NCBI GenBank assembly: GCA_017938925.1
Contig: JAGBAO010000013.1
Location: 1 to 64,000 of the forward strand
Length of the DNA: 64,000 bases
Direction: 5' to 3'
DNA from: Bacteroidales bacterium
Lineage (GTDB): Bacteria; Bacteroidota; Bacteroidia; Bacteroidales; UBA932
Shown in pieces: positions 61,654 to 64,000 of the stretch (its first letter is position 1; the number at the start of each line of letters is the position of its first letter). A program made the translations under genes and the position numbers. The notes beneath the pieces were generated by a model. The model was not told the origin of the DNA. It saw only the letters and a program-made list of their open reading frames with translations, and did no database searches.

Positions 61654-62853
61654 ATGCCAAAAATAATTATAGATTATAAATATGAATTATGGACTGGCGT
61701 AAAAGCCCATTGTCCAATATGCAACAGAACATTCACCGGATGGTACTGTCCTACTTGTGGCTTACCCAAAAAGAATAGCAAATATGCTCCACACAAATAC
61801 GGGGGGCTTCATAATTGTGGTCATTACCATTTTCGTCCAGAGTTCACTTCTTTTGAGAAATTTCAGTTATGTTGCGATTGCTATGCTGCCAATCCATCAG
61901 ATGCAAAATACTGTAAGAACTGTGGTAAGAAAATAACATCTTGGTTGTCTAAAGACGCTCATGGGTGGGTAGATCTTGGTTTATCGGTGCTATGGTCAAC
62001 AGAAACTATGGAGGGTTTATATTTTTGGGGTGATTGCTCAGAGTTAAATCATTCCACAGACATTAGTTGTTTTGAGAAAAATAGGATAAATAAAAAAAAC
62101 TATCTAGGAGACGTAGATAGTGTTGGTTATGATATAGCGACACAAAAATGGGGTGAAAGGTGGAGAACTCCAACAAAAGAGGAGTTTGAAGAATTAATGA
62201 TAAAATGCAAATGGGAAAAATGCATTGACCCCAAATCGGATCAACATGCATTAAAAGTAATTGGTCCCAACGGCAAATCAATCATCTTGCCTGTAACAGG
62301 ATATGCAGGATGTAATCAAAAGCCTAAGATAGAAAGGAATAGCTTATCTGGCTTATTAGGAATACCAACAGTGCCTATCTCCCCTGAATCAATTTATTCG
62401 ACGTGCCGTTTTTGGACATCATCCGAGGATGAGACAAACCCAGAACGCGCTTTTGTTTTTTCATATAATGGATATGGTAGTTTTACCAAAACGCTTACTG
62501 CTAAAGAGAAAAAAGAGATAGAGATTGAAAACGCTAGATATGCTAGAAAGTCAGAATCGAATCTTAATTTTTATTTGGATTCCTGGTTGAACCCCGAAGA
62601 AATGATGCGCAAACAGCGCCAAGAAAGACAAAAGGAAGAAGAAAGAGAAATACTACGAGCTATGGGAGACGATACTCAAGAAAGAGCGGACAACATTAAA
62701 AAAGACCTCGAAAGAAGACGAAAATTATGGTTAGACACGCCTGTAAAATTTGAATATAATAATAAATTAAGAAATACACTGAGGCCTTTAAGGAAACACT
62801 CTGGTTATGCTATACGTCCTGTAGCTGATAAAAAATGGCAAGGCAAATTATAA
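61654..62853 (+). CDS. Zinc-ribbon protein with FISUMP-like domain and coiled coil
   Basis: A 399-residue protein with no signal peptide. Residues 1-100 carry paired-cysteine knuckles (CPIC/CPTC and CCDC/CKNC). About 105-290 and the extreme C-terminus (GYAIRPV) form a FISUMP/DUF1566-like domain of C-type-lectin-like fold (WVDLGLSVLWSTE, RTPTKEEFEEL, FWTSSED, LPVTGYAG). A long charged coiled coil (about 295-360) is inserted before the last strand. A cytosolic FISUMP protein is unusual, since these domains are mostly at the cell surface. Likely a partner of the PLD-zinc ribbon protein. Confidence 0.7.
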   Translation: MPKIIIDYKYELWTGVKAHCPICNRTFTGWYCPTCGLPKKNSKYAPHKYGGLHNCGHYHFRPEFTSFEKFQLCCDCYAANPSDAKYCKNCGKKITSWLSKDAHGWVDLGLSVLWSTETMEGLYFWGDCSELNHSTDISCFEKNRINKKNYLGDVDSVGYDIATQKWGERWRTPTKEEFEELMIKCKWEKCIDPKSDQHALKVIGPNGKSIILPVTGYAGCNQKPKIERNSLSGLLGIPTVPISPESIYSTCRFWTSSEDETNPERAFVFSYNGYGSFTKTLTAKEKKEIEIENARYARKSESNLNFYLDSWLNPEEMMRKQRQERQKEEEREILRAMGDDTQERADNIKKDLERRRKLWLDTPVKFEYNNKLRNTLRPLRKHSGYAIRPVADKKWQGKL

Positions 62854-62881
62854 CAAACAACTGAACTGCAATTTTCATAAT

Positions 62882-63685
62882 ATGGGATTAAGTTCTAATA
62901 TCTTGTGGCATCAAACCCAAAAGGATGCTTTGAAGAAAATATTAAAACAAAAAAGTTTCAGATATTCATATAGCTTGGAGCATGTTGAAGCTAAGAATGA
63001 TACATTGGAATGTGCTTTTCCAATGCTTAGTCTTTGCGATATCCCTTTTGCTGACATAGAAGATTATTTAACTAAATATGGAGGCAACTCTATTGGATTG
63101 TCAAGAGAGTGGGGGAAAAGGCACGGAATAACACCTGTTGTTTATTGTGACCCTTCGTCAAGTTTATTAAATGACAGCCTTGGTCTTATTCGTCATAATA
63201 TGGATAATGGACTTGATATATTTGTTGCAAAATTATTCTCACATATTAAAAACCATGAGGGTAAATTGCCAAAATACAATTATAAAAAGTACAGATTTTA
63301 TGATGAGCGTGAAGTGCGAATAACTCCTTCGCTGGATGATTTGGATAGATTCGGGCACAGTCCTGTTCTGCTGAAGCGTGAGTACACAACCTATAAAGCC
63401 CGCAATAGTAACAGGTCATTACTGTCAAACAAATTGACCATTCCATTCTCCTATAATGACATTCGATATTTTATATTAAGAAATGAAGATAGCATATCTG
63501 AAATTAAGGAGATTCTGTCAAAGGAAATAAACTTAAGCGAATCAAATATTGGGTTCTTTACCATTAAACAAGTTAGAGAAGACATCATAGGAGCAAATCA
63601 TAACGAAACTGATACATTAGTAAAAATTAACATCAATAATAATTTAGACAACTTCCCTCCTATTGTTGAGAAAATAAATCTATAG
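62882..63685 (+). CDS. AbiGi-like abortive-infection protein
   Basis: A 267-residue protein resembling the AbiGi family (PF10899), one half of the lactococcal AbiG phage-resistance pair. The N-terminal pattern LWHQTQKDALKKILKQKSFRYSYSLE, then AFPMLSLCDIP and YGGNSIGLSREWGKRHGITPVVYCD, fits the family. The usual partner AbiGii is not in view. It lies 28 bp after the zinc-ribbon/FISUMP gene and 7 bp before a lipoprotein gene. Confidence 0.75.
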   Translation: MGLSSNILWHQTQKDALKKILKQKSFRYSYSLEHVEAKNDTLECAFPMLSLCDIPFADIEDYLTKYGGNSIGLSREWGKRHGITPVVYCDPSSSLLNDSLGLIRHNMDNGLDIFVAKLFSHIKNHEGKLPKYNYKKYRFYDEREVRITPSLDDLDRFGHSPVLLKREYTTYKARNSNRSLLSNKLTIPFSYNDIRYFILRNEDSISEIKEILSKEINLSESNIGFFTIKQVREDIIGANHNETDTLVKININNNLDNFPPIVEKINL

Positions 63686-63692
63686 GAACATT

Positions 63693-64000
63693 ATGATGAA
63701 AAGACTTTTCTTCCTGCTTGCATTGATAAGCCTTTTAGCCTGCAACTGCCAGAATAATTCAAACAGAAGAAACATAATTGATGCTCCTGCTATAGATACT
63801 ACTTCTTATGCCGCAACGAATGAAGATGCAGAAAATGAAGTTACTGAGGATAGTACAAGGGAAACCCTCAATGACATTCGTTTTGATGGATGGACTAAGA
63901 AGGAGTGGGCTGACAATGAATATATCCGTGCAGTCAGGAAATACATAGATGCATATAATAAGGGAGAAATTGAAAATCCCGATCTTGATAAATACAAACA
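63693..64000 (+). CDS. Lipoprotein, truncated by the window end
   Basis: The 5' part of a gene open to the last base (about 102 codons). A signal peptide with lipobox LLAC is followed by an Asn/Glu/Asp-rich linker and a helical segment (WTKKEWADNEYIRAVRKYIDAYNKG). Second ATG at 63696. It follows the AbiGi-like gene by 7 bp. No family recognised from the visible part. Confidence 0.7.
   Translation, partial: MMKRLFFLLALISLLACNCQNNSNRRNIIDAPAIDTTSYAATNEDAENEVTEDSTRETLNDIRFDGWTKKEWADNEYIRAVRKYIDAYNKGEIENPDLDKYK

Noticed and set aside
61654-62853. Target gene of a diversity-generating retroelement
   Set aside because: The fold is suggestive, but no reverse transcriptase and no template/variable repeat pair was seen in the window.

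Overview
The window looks like a chromosomal segment of a Bacteroidales bacterium. The evidence is a SusC/SusD pair, lipoproteins with BACON, Ig-like group 2 and fimbrillin-type domains, a GGGtGRT protein next to a NifU-like scaffold, a DUF3871/RadC mobile-element module, and promoters matching the Bacteroidetes consensus TTTG-N19-TAnnTTTG (best example just upstream of the tRNA genes). Genus cannot be read from the sequence. From about 51.9 kb onward the DNA is visibly more A+T rich and of accessory type.

Layout. (1) 1-1.1 kb: three tandem tRNA-Lys genes (two identical CTT copies, one TTT), a duplicated 70-bp hairpin repeat and a small winged-helix gene. (2) 1.2-3.1 kb: a secreted S1/P1 nuclease and an AraC-type regulator. 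(3) 3.0-16.7 kb, minus strand: a tightly coupled operon that starts with a second S1/P1 nuclease, then SusC, SusD, a BACON lipoprotein, an Ig-like lipoprotein, an SGNH hydrolase, a 63-residue peptide, a fimbrillin-like protein with a FISUMP domain, an endonuclease/exonuclease/phosphatase lipoprotein and a GLUG-repeat lipoprotein. The enzymes suggest uptake of nucleic acid or another phosphodiester polymer. (4) 16.9-30.7 kb: a rhamnose-glycan block with a Tat lipoprotein of DUF4434 type, a WbsX/GH99-like lipoprotein, a GH3 enzyme, a remarkable histidine phosphatase-GH106 rhamnosidase fusion, and a complete L-rhamnose operon rhaB-rhaA-rhaT-rhaD closed by a 21-bp bidirectional terminator. (5) 30.8-51.9 kb: mostly core genes (dnaK, RluA-type pseudouridine synthase, vWA lipoprotein, YycJ-type hydrolase, HAD phosphatase, TPR protein, M28-like protein with substituted active-site residues, glycosyltransferase, ABC exporter, VanZ-like protein, golvesin-domain amidase-like protein, cysteine desulfidase family, uvrB, Fe-S scaffold and GGGtGRT protein).

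(6) 51.9-64 kb: a mobile or genomic island. It opens with a long inverted repeat and an IntDOT-like tyrosine recombinase. Then come unknown genes, three geometrically identical promoter modules, DUF3871, RadC, a minimal second recombinase bracketed by inverted repeats, and a probable structured RNA with a tiny ORF. The last part is a closely spaced cluster: a small membrane protein, a PLD nuclease with zinc ribbons, a zinc-ribbon/FISUMP protein, an AbiGi-like abortive-infection protein and a truncated lipoprotein. That cluster is the best candidate here for an undescribed (defence) system. No rRNA, CRISPR array or insertion sequence was seen.
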